NCBI RefSeq assembly: GCF_000165425.1
Contig: NW_001799022.1
Coordinates: forward strand, 496,001-560,000
Reading direction: 5' to 3'
Origin: Paramecium tetraurelia
Lineage: Eukaryota; Ciliophora; Oligohymenophorea; Peniculida; Parameciidae
Length of the DNA stretch: 64,000 bases
The notes under the pieces were generated by a model, which was not told the DNA's origin, made no database searches, and saw only the letters and a program-made list of their open reading frames with translations. The position numbers were made by a program, and so were the translations under genes. Positions 47,001 to 61,072 of the stretch are shown in pieces. Every line of letters begins with the position of its first letter. The first letter of the stretch is position 1.

Positions 47001-50000
47001 GAAGGAGGGGTCTTACACTTCCCAACTTATACATATGATAATACTAATTCCAAGGGCAATCCTAACTATTATAAAAATATCAAACACAATCAAAGACATT
47101 TGGAATGGTTTTATGTGTATTTTGGATACTAGAAGTCAACTAAACTAGCATATGTTTAAGTAGCTTGGCCTAAAGACACTCAAGATATATTGTATTAAAA
47201 TATCAACCATTATTTGACTCCTTCCTTTTACATTTTCGTGGGAAAAGATAACTTTTACCCAGGACTATCAGGCAAGTTAGCATATGTCTATTTCAGCCTT
47301 GGTAATGGATCATTTAAAATGAAAAATGAAATTACAGATGTCGTTGAGTCTTATTTGAAAGGAAATGTGGTTATAAAACCATAGATTTCTAATTCTTAAA
47401 AAAAAGAATAAGAACAATCTACTTAAGAAATTAAATAGGTTAATTCAGATATTAAAGTAGTTAATCAAGAAGTTAAATAAGTTAATTAAGAAATTAAACA
47501 AACTAATTAAGAAGAGAAATAAACTACTTAAGAAACTAAATCAGTTAATCAAGAAATTAGATAAAATAATTCAGAAACTCAACAAATTAATTAAGAAACT
47601 AAATCAGTTATTTCAGAAACTAAATCAACTAATCAAGAAACTCAGTAAGTTAATCAAGAAACTAAATAAACTAATTAAGAAGTGAAATAAACTACTTAAG
47701 AGACTAAGTAGATTAATTAAGAAACGAAATAAACTAATCAAGAAACTAGAGAAGTTAGTTAAGAAACTAAATAAGTAAATTAAGAGATCAAATAAACTAC
47801 TTAAGAAAATAAGCAAGTTAATCAAGAAGTTAAATAAGAAACATAATAAGTCAATTAACAAACTAAATAAGTGAGTTAAGAGACATAACAAACCAATTAA
47901 GAAACTAGATAAACTACTTAAGAAGTTAAATAAACTAACTAAGAATCTAAATAAGTTAATTAAGAAGTGAAATAAACGACTTAGGAAACTAAATAAACTA
48001 ATGAATAAACTAAATAAACTAATGAATAAATTAAATAATCTAATGAATAAATTAAATAAGCTACTTAAGAAACGAAATAAATTACCTAAGAAATTAAATA
48101 AGTTGATTAGAAATAATAAACAGCTGTTCCTTATGATCATGATACTATTAAAGAAGGCTATTCAGATACACCAGGATTAAAACCTGGAAAGATTGATCAA
48201 TCAGAATAGTAAGAATGTTAAGAATAAACAAATGACAAAGATACTCCCCTTGATCGACCAATTGAAAAGAAGTCTGTAAGTCGTACAGTTTAACAGTAAG
48301 AATAAACGTCAGAAGAAGCTTAAGCAATCATTATAGATTCCAAAGTTGATTAAAGTTTAAGTAATTCTGAATAAAACTAAGAAATAATTAAGAAAGTAGA
48401 TTAAAAAGTTGAGTCAAGTCAAAATAATGCTTAAGAAACTGAATAAGTTACTTCAAAGGTAACTGAAACTACTTCCTAAACTAACTCAATAACTTAGTAA
48501 ACAAATGATTAATCTTCTATTACAAATAAATAAACCTAATAAACCAATGAGACTATTTAATAAAATAATAAAACAATATAGGAAACAAATGAATCCATTT
48601 CTTAAAATAATAAAACAGTTTAAGAAACAAATGAAACCACTTAATAAAACAATAAGACAATTTAAGAAACAAATGAGACTGTGTAATAAGTTAATAAAGC
48701 ATAATAAGAAACAAGTTAATCTACTTAATAAACTACTTAATAAACAACTTAATAAACTACTTAATAAACAACTTAATAATCTACTTAATCAACACAATAA
48801 TCCAATTCATAAACAACTGAATCAACATCAACTTAAACAAACTAAGAAATCAATTAGACTTCTTAATAAACTGATAAAACTACCTCAGAAATAAACGAAT
48901 AATCATAAGAATAACATGATTTCAAAATTATTGATCATAAAAACGAAGAAACAATTGATTAATAAACTATAGATATGCCAACATAAGAGGATGACTATTG
49001 TGTTTAAGATTAAGATGATGAATTAGAGGATGTTAAGGAAATTAAGATTATTCCAGGATAAACCTATGAAAATTAAATATCAAATGACAAAGAAGGAAAA
49101 AATCCCATAGTTGACTAAGGAATAACTGTGGCAAATAATTATCAAGAATATGGTTATGGTTTTTGGATGAGATTCTTAACATTATACCCTAAAGAGCTAA
49201 TCAAAGGAAAGGATGCTCCTTGGTACTTCATAAGTAGATTGACAAGAAATAAAAATTACGAAAATATTAAGTTGGGTGATAGAGTATTAGCAATATGGTA
49301 AGGAGCAGGATTTTACCATTTCACTACTTATGATACTGATGGATTAAAGCCTAATGTTCTATTAAATATTGATTATCCAAATGATATTGAGGGTGTGTGG
49401 ACGTACATTTATTATTCGTACAGTACAGAACTTGAATAGGCTGTTGGACATATAAAATTTGGAAATTAAAAATTCACCACTATAAAGTAAAATGTGAAGC
49501 ATGCTCCAACCACCTATTTGAGATTCATTTTAGGAGGTAACGACTAGAATAGATTTCCAAGTTTCAACGGAATTTTCACTAAAATAACTTTTGGCATAAA
49601 AAAGGGAACTTTTCTTCAGACATCAGAGTAGCTAATAATGAAATTAAATATTCATGAAGTGCCTTAGTAAATTGGGGAAGTAGCATAGAGTGTGAGGATA
49701 GTAGAAAACTAGGAAGCAAGAACTTCAGAGAATATGTATGAATATAAGGAAATAAAGAATAAGAAAGTTAAGTTTCCCTCAGAATATGCGTTGAGTGGAT
49801 GGTTCAAATGGTCTACATTGATGGAAAAGGAATGGCATAACTTATTCAGAATATAGATTAGAAAGGAATCCACGGATAGTTTCTTGGGAGACAGAACATT
49901 ATCATGTTGGATTGGAAAGACATAAGGTGGTGTGTATCAATTTCCCACTTACACGTACACGAATATGATTGGTAACGGAAATGCAAACTTATATAAAAAT

Positions 50001-53000
50001 ATCAATTTAAAGGATAGACATACAAAATGGCATTTCATCTATTTTGGATATTCAAAGATCAAGAGTTAGGCCAACGCTTATGTAAAATGGTAAGAGGATG
50101 AAGATTAAATATTGTATGAGAATGTGAATCATTATTATGTCAAAAGATTATATGCATATGTTGGAAAGGATAAGTTTTACCCAGGGTTGAATGGTAAGAT
50201 GGCATATGTGGTTGTGAATTTTGGATTGGGTGCTTATAAGAATCAGAGGTAATTTGATGAAGAGATTTTCAATTTCAATTTGGGAGTGAGAGAATTGATT
50301 AAACGTACTTAGGATGTGTAATTTTAACCATCAATAAGCTAAGAAAAAATGGAGTAGAGTGGATTTGATTCAGATTAGGCTAGTTTTGAACAGGAGGAAA
50401 ATGGTGAGAGACCATTTATGTAATATGGTTATGGTTATTGGATGAGATTTTTGACACTCTATCCAAAGAAACTATTGAATGGTAAGACTGCACCTTGGTA
50501 TTTTGTGTCAAGAATGACATGGAATAAGAATTACAATGATATAAATATGGGGGATAGAGCTTTGGCAGTATTCTTGGGAAAAGGATTCTATTAGTTTTCT
50601 ACTTGTAATTTGATTACTAAGAACACAAATCAAGAGTAGAGAATTACTCACCCAGATGATATCGAAGGAGTCTGGACATTTGTCTATTATTCATATAATA
50701 AGGAATTAGGGAAGGCTGTTGGATTTATGAGATTTGGAAATGGCAAGTTTTAATAGATTTAGCATACACAGGTTACACATTAAGATACTAAATATTTAAA
50801 ATTAATTGTAGGTGGAACTGATAAAAGAAGATATCCTGGATTCAATGGTCAATTTGCTAAGATATCATTCTCATCAAAAGAAGGATCTTTTGTGGATTAG
50901 GAGAAGGTTCTGAAATCTTATACACTTGAGAAAAGAGTACAGAAAATTGTAACAATGAATGTGTTGGGAGATTAATAGTAGAGGAAAACAGGGGATGAAG
51001 GAGTTTTTGCTCAAAGTGATAAAGTGGATTTGCCAACCGAATATGCTATTAGTGGTTGGTTCAAATGGCTATAGGTGGATAAATAGGAACCTTAGCATAG
51101 CATGTTCAAAGTGACAATCAGAAATCCTTCAGATGATCACTTAGGAGATAAAACCTTAGTGGGTTATGTAGGAACAAATGAGATTTAGTTTTCTACTTAT
51201 AGTTTCGAGAACATGGATGGAAGTGGTAATAAAGATCTACAAAGAAGGATCGAGCATAAGAATAGGCATTACAGATGGTTCTTTGTTTATTTTGGATATT
51301 AACATGAGACATCAACATGTCATGTCCATATTTAATGGTCGGATGAGATGTCTTAGTAGGGATTCGTACACATTAATCATTATTTGACAAATCAATTTTA
51401 CATCTATGTTGGTAAAGAACCTCTTGTTGCTGGGTTCAATGGATTGATTACATAGGTCAAATTCAATATGGGTGAAGGAGCATTCAAATAAAGTACTGAT
51501 TATAAGGATCAGGACAATATATTTGGTTTTGATTTATAAACAATTAGGAAGGAAGTTAAAACATTTGATATCACTAAATCTAAGGAGAAAATTATGATAG
51601 ACTCAAATAGTGATGAGGAATCTAATTATCTGAAAGTGTTCAATAAAGATGAGTTGGATGAGGTCTTTGAATATGGATATGGGTTTTGGTTAAGATATCT
51701 AAGGAATTATCCAAAAGTGTAAATTGAAGGATTAAAGTAGGATTGGAGTTTCATCAGTAGATTGACTAAGAATGATGTTTTGCAAGATCTTACATTAGGA
51801 GACAGAACACTGGCAATTTGGTTGGGCAAAGGGTTCTATCATTTTACTACTTACAATTAGTAAATCTCTAATATCTTCACCAATGTGAATCACCCTGCAG
51901 ATATCGAAGGTTTATGGACATTCATTCATTACTCACACAATCTTAATAAGGAATAGAGTGTATCTTTCATTTAATTTGGTAATGATAAGCCAGTAAGGTC
52001 AGTGTAATAGAGTGTTCAAGTGATACCAACTATTTTGAAGTTCTATTTGGGAGGTCGACACTTGACTTACAAGGGATTTAATGGATAGATAAGTGGGGCC
52101 TATGTTAGTGTGAATAAAGGCATTTATATTGATAATGAGGAGAAGTTCCAAGATTTATTAAAATCTATTCCTCAACCTACAACATACAGAGCAGAACTGA
52201 TTCAAAACTTGTTGGTGGAGAAAAGCACAAGATTTGAGATGAATTCAGAAGCGAAGCAATTTGAGTTTGAGAATTAGAAATTCAGTGGAGAATACTCTTG
52301 GAGTGGTTGGTTCAAATGGTCGAGTGTCATTTAAAATGCATGGCATTTGGCTGTTAGGTTGTCTACACTTGAGAATTATGAAAATAAAAATAGTTTGGGA
52401 GACAGAACATTATGTTTATGGATAGGATAGTAAGCAGGTGGAATCCTTTATTTCTCTACTTACACTTACACAGATTTATATGGATCGGGAAATCCAAACA
52501 GTGTTTAAAATGTTCAATACAAGGATGATATTGCAAAATGGCATTTTATTTATTTTGGATATTCAAGAGTTTAATAGTTGGCTTATGGTAAAGTTGAGTT
52601 TGGGTATAGAAAAGAATAAGTCAATTTTGAGCATCACCATCATTATTTACCAAACAAATTCTTTTTGTCAGTAGGCAAAGACAAATGGCATGATCCTTAT
52701 TTAGGCAATATAGCTTATTTGAGATTCCAATCAGGATAAGGAGCATTTTATTAAGGAGAATTCAAAGAAGTCAAAGATGACTTATTTGGTAATAAATTAG
52801 GATCAATGGAATTATTGAAATCTAAGATTAAATTCGATATTGATAAGGATGCTATCACTAAAATGTTTGCATCTCCATAAGTGGACTAAAAGGAACCAAT
52901 ATTCTCTAAAATATTTAATGAAGAAGAATTGGACAATGTATCTGAATATGGATATGGATTTTGGTGTAGATTTTTAACTAGATATCCAACCTAACTTATT

Positions 53001-56000
53001 GAGGGATTAAAAGCAGATTGGTCATTCATATCAAGATTGACTAAAAATTAAAATAAAGGGGACATGAATTATGGCGATAGAACTTTGGCCATTTGGTTGG
53101 GTAAGGGATTCTATCATTTCACAACTTACTCCCACAAATATGCAAATGTAGTTCATAATATTGATCATCCTGCAGATATTGAAGGATTATGGACATTTAT
53201 CTATTTTTCACATAATCTATACAAAAAAGAAAGTGTAGCCATGATTAAATTTGGAGAAGGCAAAGTAATCAAGGGAGTGATTCCAGCTATTCATTAAGCT
53301 CCAGCCTTCTTGTAATTATATGTAGGTGGTAATAATATGAAATATGCTGCCTATAATGGGTAATTTGCAGGTATACTGTTTTCGATTGGAGAAGGAATCT
53401 TCTTGTCTGATGAGTCAGATTTGATAAAAATTATTAGATAAATTGAAAAAAGCCAAATGATTATAGTTTGGAAGTTGACTACTAAAGATATGATTGCAAA
53501 ACCCAAGTAATCCTTTGTTGCTTAGGAGACAGTATTTGATGATGTTCCATTGGTTGGACAATATTCTTGGAGTGGTTGGTTTAAATGGAAATAGATGGGA
53601 TAGCAATTCCCTTGGTATCTAATGGTTAGATTAGCAATAATTAGGAATACTAGTGACATCAAATTATTGGGAGATAGAACCTTAATGGCATTTATGGGTC
53701 AAGGATACATTCACTTTACAACTTACACCTATAAAAATATATATGGAGATGGTACACCAAATATTTGGTAGAACATAAATCACGACGGAGAACACGTTTA
53801 GTGGCATTTTGTATATTTTGGTTATTCAAGAGCGTAAAAATTGGCTTACGGAAAAATCTATTTTGATGATAGGGTTGAGTCTGTTTCATTCAAGGATACT
53901 AATCATTTCGTTCCAAATTTGTTTGCTTTAACAATAGGAAAGGATAAATGGTTTAATTAATATAATGGAGATATCGGATACTTTAGATTCAATGCAGGAG
54001 AAGGTGCTTTCTAAATGGAAAATCACGACAAAGCTTAGAATGATGTATTTGCTTTCAAAATTGGAAGAATTTCAACTATCAATCCAAATAAGCCTCCTCC
54101 TGAGGAAGTCAGAAAGCAAGAGTATTTTGACAATTCTTTGGATAGCGAAACAGTCTATACATTTGAGATATCAAAAGATATTTATGAGTAAGGTTCATAT
54201 TCACATGTTCCTGAAATAATTGGAGGAAGGGGAGAGATTACTAAGAATGACGAGTAAATTGAGGAGGAGAAAAAAGCAATTGAGAGATAAGAGTAGTAAT
54301 TGAAGAAAGAAGCCGAGAAGTTTTAGAATGAAAAATCAGTTGGAATCATTGAAAATCATTATTAGTTCCCAGATTAGGATAAATAAAGAGTGATATCAGA
54401 TGAGGCAGTCGATATTGTTAAAACTAATTCAGAATATCCAAAGAAAGATGGAGATCCATCAAATAAATCATAATAGTAGTAGCAGGAATACAAATCAGAT
54501 TGGGATGGATTAAGGTTCTATGGATATGGATTCTATTTGAGATATCTTACTATGTATCCTCAATAATTGAGAGATGGTAAAAATGCTCCTTATTATTTCG
54601 TATCACGATTAACTTGGAATCCTTAGCCTCAAGATATTGGTATGGGAGATAGAGTGCTAAGCATATTCTAAGGATAAGGATCTTACAGTTTCCATACTCT
54701 AGACAGACCATCCAATAATCCTAACTTAAGAACAATTATTCCATATGGTGATATAGATGGAGTTTGGACATTTGTCTATTTCAGTTACTCTCAAGTCGAT
54801 AAGAAGGCTGTGGCATTTATCAAGTATGACGACAGTGCTGAAATATACAGAAGGGACATTGTTTGTAATCATGGGGATGTTGAATATTTAAAGCTGATAC
54901 TTGGAGGAAAACAAGGGATATATTAAGGATTCAATGGTTAAATTGCCAATTATGCATTTAAGTATGGCAAGGGAGCGTATATAAATGATTTTGAGTTGTA
55001 CAAAAGGATTCTATCAAATCGAATTCCTCATCCTGTGGCTGATGATTATAAATTCAATCAAATCAAAATTATTGAAACTTAAGCTGGTTTCAAAGGAGAT
55101 GAATAAACTGATAGTATTAAAGAAATAGAGAGTCACTTCTAAAACGAATATGCCATAAGTGGATGGTTGAGATGGGATTAACCAATTGGAGTCCCATACT
55201 TTGCTCTTTTTAGGTTGAGTGGATTTAAAGTAGAAGATAACAACGATTCTAAATTAGGAGATAGAGACATGATGCTATTCAAACATACCTAATATTACAT
55301 ATTCTAGTCTTACAATTATCATAATTTGAATGGAGGAGGAGACTTTGCTATTAGTTGGCAAGTGAATCATCAAGAATGGGAGTAATTCTGGCACTTTTTC
55401 TATATTGGCTATAAACGAGAGAGCAAACAACTCTATTATTATGTCTCATTCATTGATGACGAATTCGATCAAGTGCATAATAACATCCATCATTACATCG
55501 TTCATAAACACTATCTCCAATTCGGTAGAGACTACAGTAAATTCTACAGCAAACATAGAGGATTCACAGGATAAGCAACTCAAGTCTTATTGAGTTATGG
55601 CAAAGGATCTTTCCAAACCAAACCCTTTAATAATGATATCTTCATGTATCTGAAAGGAGTCAAAGAACTCTTCTCCTCTCTAGAATTAATCACAAGAGAG
55701 AGTGATCGAAATAAATTGTTGATTGGTGATGCCAACAAGCAAGGCACTCTAATGGATCTAGAAATTAATGATGGTACTGATTATAACATTAGAGGATTGA
55801 ATGAGTATGGATGGGCCTTATGGTGCCGATGGTCTAGGACATTAACTCGCCCTATTCAATATAAAGATGCTTGGTACTCACTTGCTAGAATTGCCAACAG
55901 GAAAGGACATCAAGATCTATAAGTCCCAGGAGATAGAACCTTAGCCACATGGATAGGCATGGGATTCTATCTCTTCAGTACCTACACCAGAGGAGTCTTA

Positions 56001-59000
56001 CAATTGACTGAATCAATTCCTTATGGAAAATTTGAAGGATAATGGAATTTTATTGTGTTTTCCTATCGTAAAAATTTGGCCAAGGCTAGTGTTTTGTTTG
56101 GACAAGACTCCACCATTGTAGAGAAAGAGTTTAAGGTCAAGCACAACATGATTAAGGATTATTTAAGGTTCGTTGTGGGTTCAGAGTTTGGCTATAAATT
56201 CTTTAATGGCCATGTAGTAAATATCTAACTTAGAATGGGTAGCGGAGCTTATCTAAGCAAGGAAGAAATAGTGATCATTGCTAATGGAGAGTTGGGATTA
56301 CCTGCAGAATCCAAATATGATTAGACTAGAAAATCTATTGAAATTGTGAAGGATCGAATTCCTAATTCTGGGCAAGGCAGAGAATTCGATATTAAAGAAG
56401 ATGTTGCTTAAGGGAAATTGGAGTATTCAATATCTGGATGGGCCAAATGGGTGGATATCCCAGCCATTTAACCTTTGTATATGTTATATCGTGTGGCATA
56501 TTATGATTACAATGAGTTGTTGAATTTGCAAATCCCAGGATCAAGAGTCTTTTAGTGTCATAAGGCTTATGGATACTATCATTTTAATACATATACAGTG
56601 GATTAGGAGAATGGAGGAGCATGGTAAATCGTGAAGAATGTTGATTACGACATAACGTAACATAAAAATTGGGTATTTTTCTATCAAGGCTATTCTCATT
56701 AAAAGCAGTAGGTTCATCTTTATATAAAATTCCCAGGATTCGAAGAACATTATACCTTTATTAACATTAATCATTTTATTCCTCAGAGATTTAAGGTTCA
56801 TTTTCTATTGGATAGATGGAATCCAGGATTTAATGGGTTCCTTGAGAGTTGGTACTTTAATGTGGGTTCTGGATCTTATAAGGAAAGTGGATATGGCATA
56901 GGTGAAAATACAGAAACTACATTCGGATTTGGATTGCATAAACCAGCTCAACCCAAGAATTGGCAATTTAATGATAATTATGCTTGTGGATTTACATAAT
57001 AAAATGTAGGTTAAGAAGTGGAATATAAGGATGATCTACAAATAGATGGATTAGTTGAATATGGCTATGGTATGTGGACTAGGTTTGCCTGGAACACTCC
57101 AATTAAGATGATCAATAAACCAACATGGACGGCATTATCAAGATTGACAGTTAACCCAAATTATTAAGGAGATGCTGGTTAATTGGGAGACAGAGCTTTG
57201 GCTATATGGGTTGGACCTGGATACTATCATTTTACAACTTCAACTAGAGGAAATTACAATGTAGTACATAACATAGAATATAATCAAATGTTGGATGGAT
57301 AATGGAATTACATTTGGTTTGGATATAAACGAATAAATGATAAGTTGGGCACTGCCATTGGATATGTTGCTTTTGATGGTCATTTAATTAGAAAGACTAA
57401 TTTGGGTAATATTCTTTAGTAACCATTAAATGACTACTTATATTTAGCAGTAGGAAGCTCAGGAAGATACTTTTTAGATAGGTATCATCAATTTAATGGT
57501 CACATTTAAAAAGTCTCTTTGATATTGGGACCTGGAGGTTTCTTTGAAAATGAAGATCTATTGAGAAAGTAGATCCCATCTAAACCAGAATTTTTGAGAA
57601 ATCAAAAGCAATTTTCTAAAATAGTAATAGATGAGATGAAAAATATGAAAAGAGAAGAATGGGTACCTGCACCTGTTGAATTCGCTGAAGAGTTCGACGG
57701 GGCTTATGAATATTCAGTGTCACTGTGGTTCAAATGGACTAAAACGTATAGAGTGGCATGGGAAAACATATTCTCTGTGTCTTATAATGAATAAAACATT
57801 AGAGCTAATCATGCTAAACCAGGAGACAGAGTCTTATCTATGTTCTAATATGCAGATCACAGAATATTCTTTAGTACATATACAACACCTGGTAATCATG
57901 ATTAATTTGCTCATTTATACACTGAATGTCCAGTAGATATCCCATCATAATCTGAATGGGTCTATGGCTATTATGGTTATAGCAGGGATCAAAATAAAGT
58001 GATATCCTATTTACAAACTAAAACATAGAAATGCTTAAAGGCCTTATCTTGTATGCATAGAGTACCTAAATATATGGGATTATATGTAGGCAAAGATGGA
58101 ATTCATACTCCTTACAATGGTAAATTCAGCAAATTGTATTTTATGGGTCATGCTGGATCCTACATTGAAGGAAATTTCTAATCTTTTGGACCTTTTGCTG
58201 CTGGTGGAATATCAATAACAAAGCCAGCCTATTTCTGGAGTGACTGGAAGGAAAGATTTGAGATTGCTTATGATTAAAATAAAGTAATTGAATTAAAAGC
58301 AGAAGAAGTTGATGAATAAACTTCATATAGCATAGGCATGTGGACGAAATATTTCACTGCTATTCCAAAAAGATTGCTTCAAAAACCAGATTGGCTTCAT
58401 CTTGCTAGATTAACAATCAATCCTAATCATAAAAATTATGAAAATGTTGGAGATAGAACTTTGGCCCTTTTTATTGGAAGATCATACTATGGGTTCTTTA
58501 CTTATAACTCTGCTAATAACAATCCGAATATTGTGTAAAATATTAGATACGATGATAATTTTGAGGGTGAATGGAACTTCATCTATTTCTCTTATAATTC
58601 TGAATTACAGTTGGCAACTGGCTTTGTAAAATTCAGTAAACTCGATAAGATTTAAAGAATTCAATTCAGAGACATTTAACATAAACCTATTGATAACTAT
58701 GCAAAATTGGTGATTGGAAGTGAGTTCTAATATCAAGGATTTAATGGATAAATAGCCAGTCTATAGCTAGGATTTGGCAAGAAATTCTATGTTCATGATT
58801 CAGATGCACTAAATAAAATAATTCTGGAATTCTTCAAGCCTCCTGGAGAAGATGAGGACGATAACAGAAAAGTCAATATTGTAGAGGAGGTGAAAGAAAG
58901 AGCATTCAATAATGGACCTGAATACAGAGAAATCTTAGATTAGAAAGGTGCAGAGGAGTATGCCATGTATGGATGGTTTAGATATACAAGCACAGCATTG

Positions 59001-61072
59001 AAGACACCCAATAATTGTATAATGAGATTAACAAATAATGAATAAGGTTATAGAGGTGAAATAAGTAGAGTTGGAGATAGAACATTATTAGTAATGTTGT
59101 AGCCAGGTGAATATGTATTTGCAACTTATTCACTTGGTAATATTGATAACGGGTAAATTGTGAATATTCGAAAGCCAACTCCCTATAAAACTAATCTAGG
59201 TCTTTGGACTTACATTTACTTTGGTTATCACTTTTAAAAAAGAAAAGCATCAGGAATCATCAAATATCCAAGTGGTTATGCTTTAGTTCCATACGATAAT
59301 GTATTACACATGGTTCCAAATTATTTATTATTCTTCTTCGGTGGAGATGGAATGCTTGGAGGATGGCACGGTTAGATGCAGAAGGTGAACTTGTTATTTG
59401 GCAGAGGATCTTTCGTTGATTCTACTAAAGGAAACTTTGCAGAGAAATTGCCAAATCTCTAGGGAGTGGAATCTAAGCCTTTGATTTGGGATGGAATAGA
59501 CAATAAAATAATAGAAGTGCCATTACCTGACAGACCAGCATTAGATATTGTATTTAATAAAGAGGTAAATGGATTCATCGAATATGGATATGGATTGTGG
59601 ACTAGATGGTTGACTACTATTCCAAAGAGAATTGTAGAAAAAGCTCCATTTCACTAATTGATTAGATTATGCAGTACAGAGTAATACGAGGATGCTGCAT
59701 AATTTGGAAATAGAGTTTTGGCTATTTGGGTGGGTAAAGGTTATTATCACTTTACAACTTACAATAAGATTGGAAATAAGATCTCCACTTCTTAGAATAT
59801 CAATTATGATGACAATTTAGAAGGAGAATGGAATTACATTTACTACTCTTTCTCTAATAAGTAATAAGCAAGAGCTGTTGGATTTGTATATTTCAGTGAG
59901 TAATCAGGTACAGCTATCTCTCGAGTTGAGTTTTTAAATTTAGAACATGTGGCTCTTAATGGTTATGCTAGGGTTGTGGCTGCAAATAAGGAGTTTGGTT
60001 ATTAGCCATTCAATGGAATGATTGCAGATTTGCAAATTCATTTAGGAAATGGATTTATAGGTTCTAGAGAGTAATTGATCAAAGAAATCATTCAACTTAA
60101 TCCAAAGCCATCAATGAATATTTAATCTAAAATGGATGTTAATTTGATTAATACTGAAGTCATCATAAAACCAGAAGAAAAGAAAGAGATGAAATACAAA
60201 TATGATTAATACAAAGGAGTAAATGAATATGCAGTATCTGGTTGGTTGTAATCTAAAGTAATGGGTTTGACAGATGCTTATAGAAATGTATTTAGATTGA
60301 CTATCAATCCCCCAGAATTCTAGAAAGATAAATAAAATGCAGGAGATCGAACTCTATCCTTGTTCTAAAGTAAGACTAAGCTAGCATTTTCAACTTACAC
60401 ATATGGTATATTTGATACATAAGGAGATGATAGCAATGAATTTAATCGAATCATCAATTCTGGAAATAGTAATGGTGAATGGGTATTTGTTTACTTTGGA
60501 TACTAATTCAAATCGAAAGAGGCCTTTGCATATACCCTTTTCTTAAATCGATAGGATAGTGCTCAATTTAATAACATAAAACACTTTGTTCCTAATTAAT
60601 TCTTCTTCTATTTAAGTAATGATGGATATTATCCAATTTTCGATGGTAGCTTATTTGATTGGAATCTTTACTTTGGAGAAGGTGCATTCAATAAGAAACC
60701 GAAACAGATCATTAATCAATGGCCTATTGAACCTATTGGCGAATTTGAAGGTGTCATATCAGCACTCTTATCAAATTAAGGTTTGAATTCTATGAAAATA
60801 ATAAGACCTGAAAAAAAGGAAAATGAAGAAATTGTCTTTAAAAATAATTTCCCTAAATCTGGAACGATATCTGGAAATCCAGCTCCTCGTTCTGGTTAAC
60901 CATAAGTTGAGAATAAAGAGGCAAAGGCAATATCTTAAACTATTGTTAAATAACCTTAATCAGGATAGTTTGATACTGAAAAAATAACAATAATAATAAT
61001 AATAATAATAACAATTAATAACAATAAAAATAAGCTAGAAAACCATTATCTGGAATAGCAGATCAAAAATGA
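44082..61072 (+). CDS. Giant secreted repeat protein (11 two-lobe lectin/LamG-like modules)
   Basis: One reading frame of about 17 kb, roughly 5,640 residues. A signal peptide (KKLSVYFLLILMIAMTCNSC) and a helical N-terminal domain of about 230 residues lead into 11 modules of about 1.25-1.3 kb, each with two lobes of about 210 residues. Lobe A has EYGYGFWxRF, GDRxLAxWLGxGFYHFTTY and DIEGxWTxIYYSY; lobe B has YSxSGWFKW, GDRTL, FxTYTY and WxFVYFGYS. The Trp/Tyr/Gly pattern suggests a concanavalin/LamG-like beta-sandwich. Cysteine is scarce. A Q/T/N-rich linker separates modules 2 and 3, and a charged insert lies between 6 and 7. Only two introns, both near the start: 44395-44417 (CAG end) and 44657-44681. 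Near 60980 the frame appears to shift before a likely C-terminus ending SGIADQK. Probably extracellular or cell-surface; function unknown. Confidence 0.85.
47425..48110 (+). repeat. 21-bp (heptad) repeat tract coding QTNQETK-like units
   Basis: About 33 degenerate copies of a 7-residue unit, typically Q-[VT]-[NT]-Q-E-[TVI]-K, each 21 bases, almost all Gln coded by TAA. The seven-residue period fits an extended or weakly coiled linker. In the standard code the minus strand of this tract shows a spurious 171-residue Leu/Phe frame. Confidence 0.9.
48415..48900 (+). repeat. Second Q/T/N-rich low-complexity tract
   Basis: Irregular repeats rich in Gln, Thr and Asn (for example QNNKTIQETNE and runs of QQTT) continue the linker after about 300 bases of more complex acidic sequence. 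Gln is mostly TAA. Confidence 0.85.
60986..61017 (+). repeat. ATA microsatellite at the 3' end of the giant gene
   Basis: Short run of ATA triplets directly after a homopolymer of six A. It coincides with the point where the reading frame of the giant gene seems to change. Confidence 0.75.

Larger units (their letters stand above)
44896..60970 (+). repeat. Tandem array of 11 two-lobe modules
   Basis: A-lobe starts lie near 44896, 46225, 49146, 50421, 51668, 52941, 54510, 55803, 57057, 58323 and 59580. B-lobe starts lie near 45523, 46858, 49780, 51039, 52285, 53556, 55148, 56420, 57707, 58957 and 60227. Lobes A and B alternate strictly. Protein motifs are clearly shared but DNA has diverged, so the duplications are old. 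Spacing is 1.25-1.33 kb except where the long linker (after module 2) and a charged insert of about 90 residues (54230-54500) interrupt. Confidence 0.85.

Noticed and set aside
47625-48140. A 171-residue Leu/Phe-rich minus-strand ORF in the standard code
   Set aside because: It is the complement of the TAA-rich heptad tract of the giant gene. In the ciliate code the plus strand is in frame with the modules on both sides.
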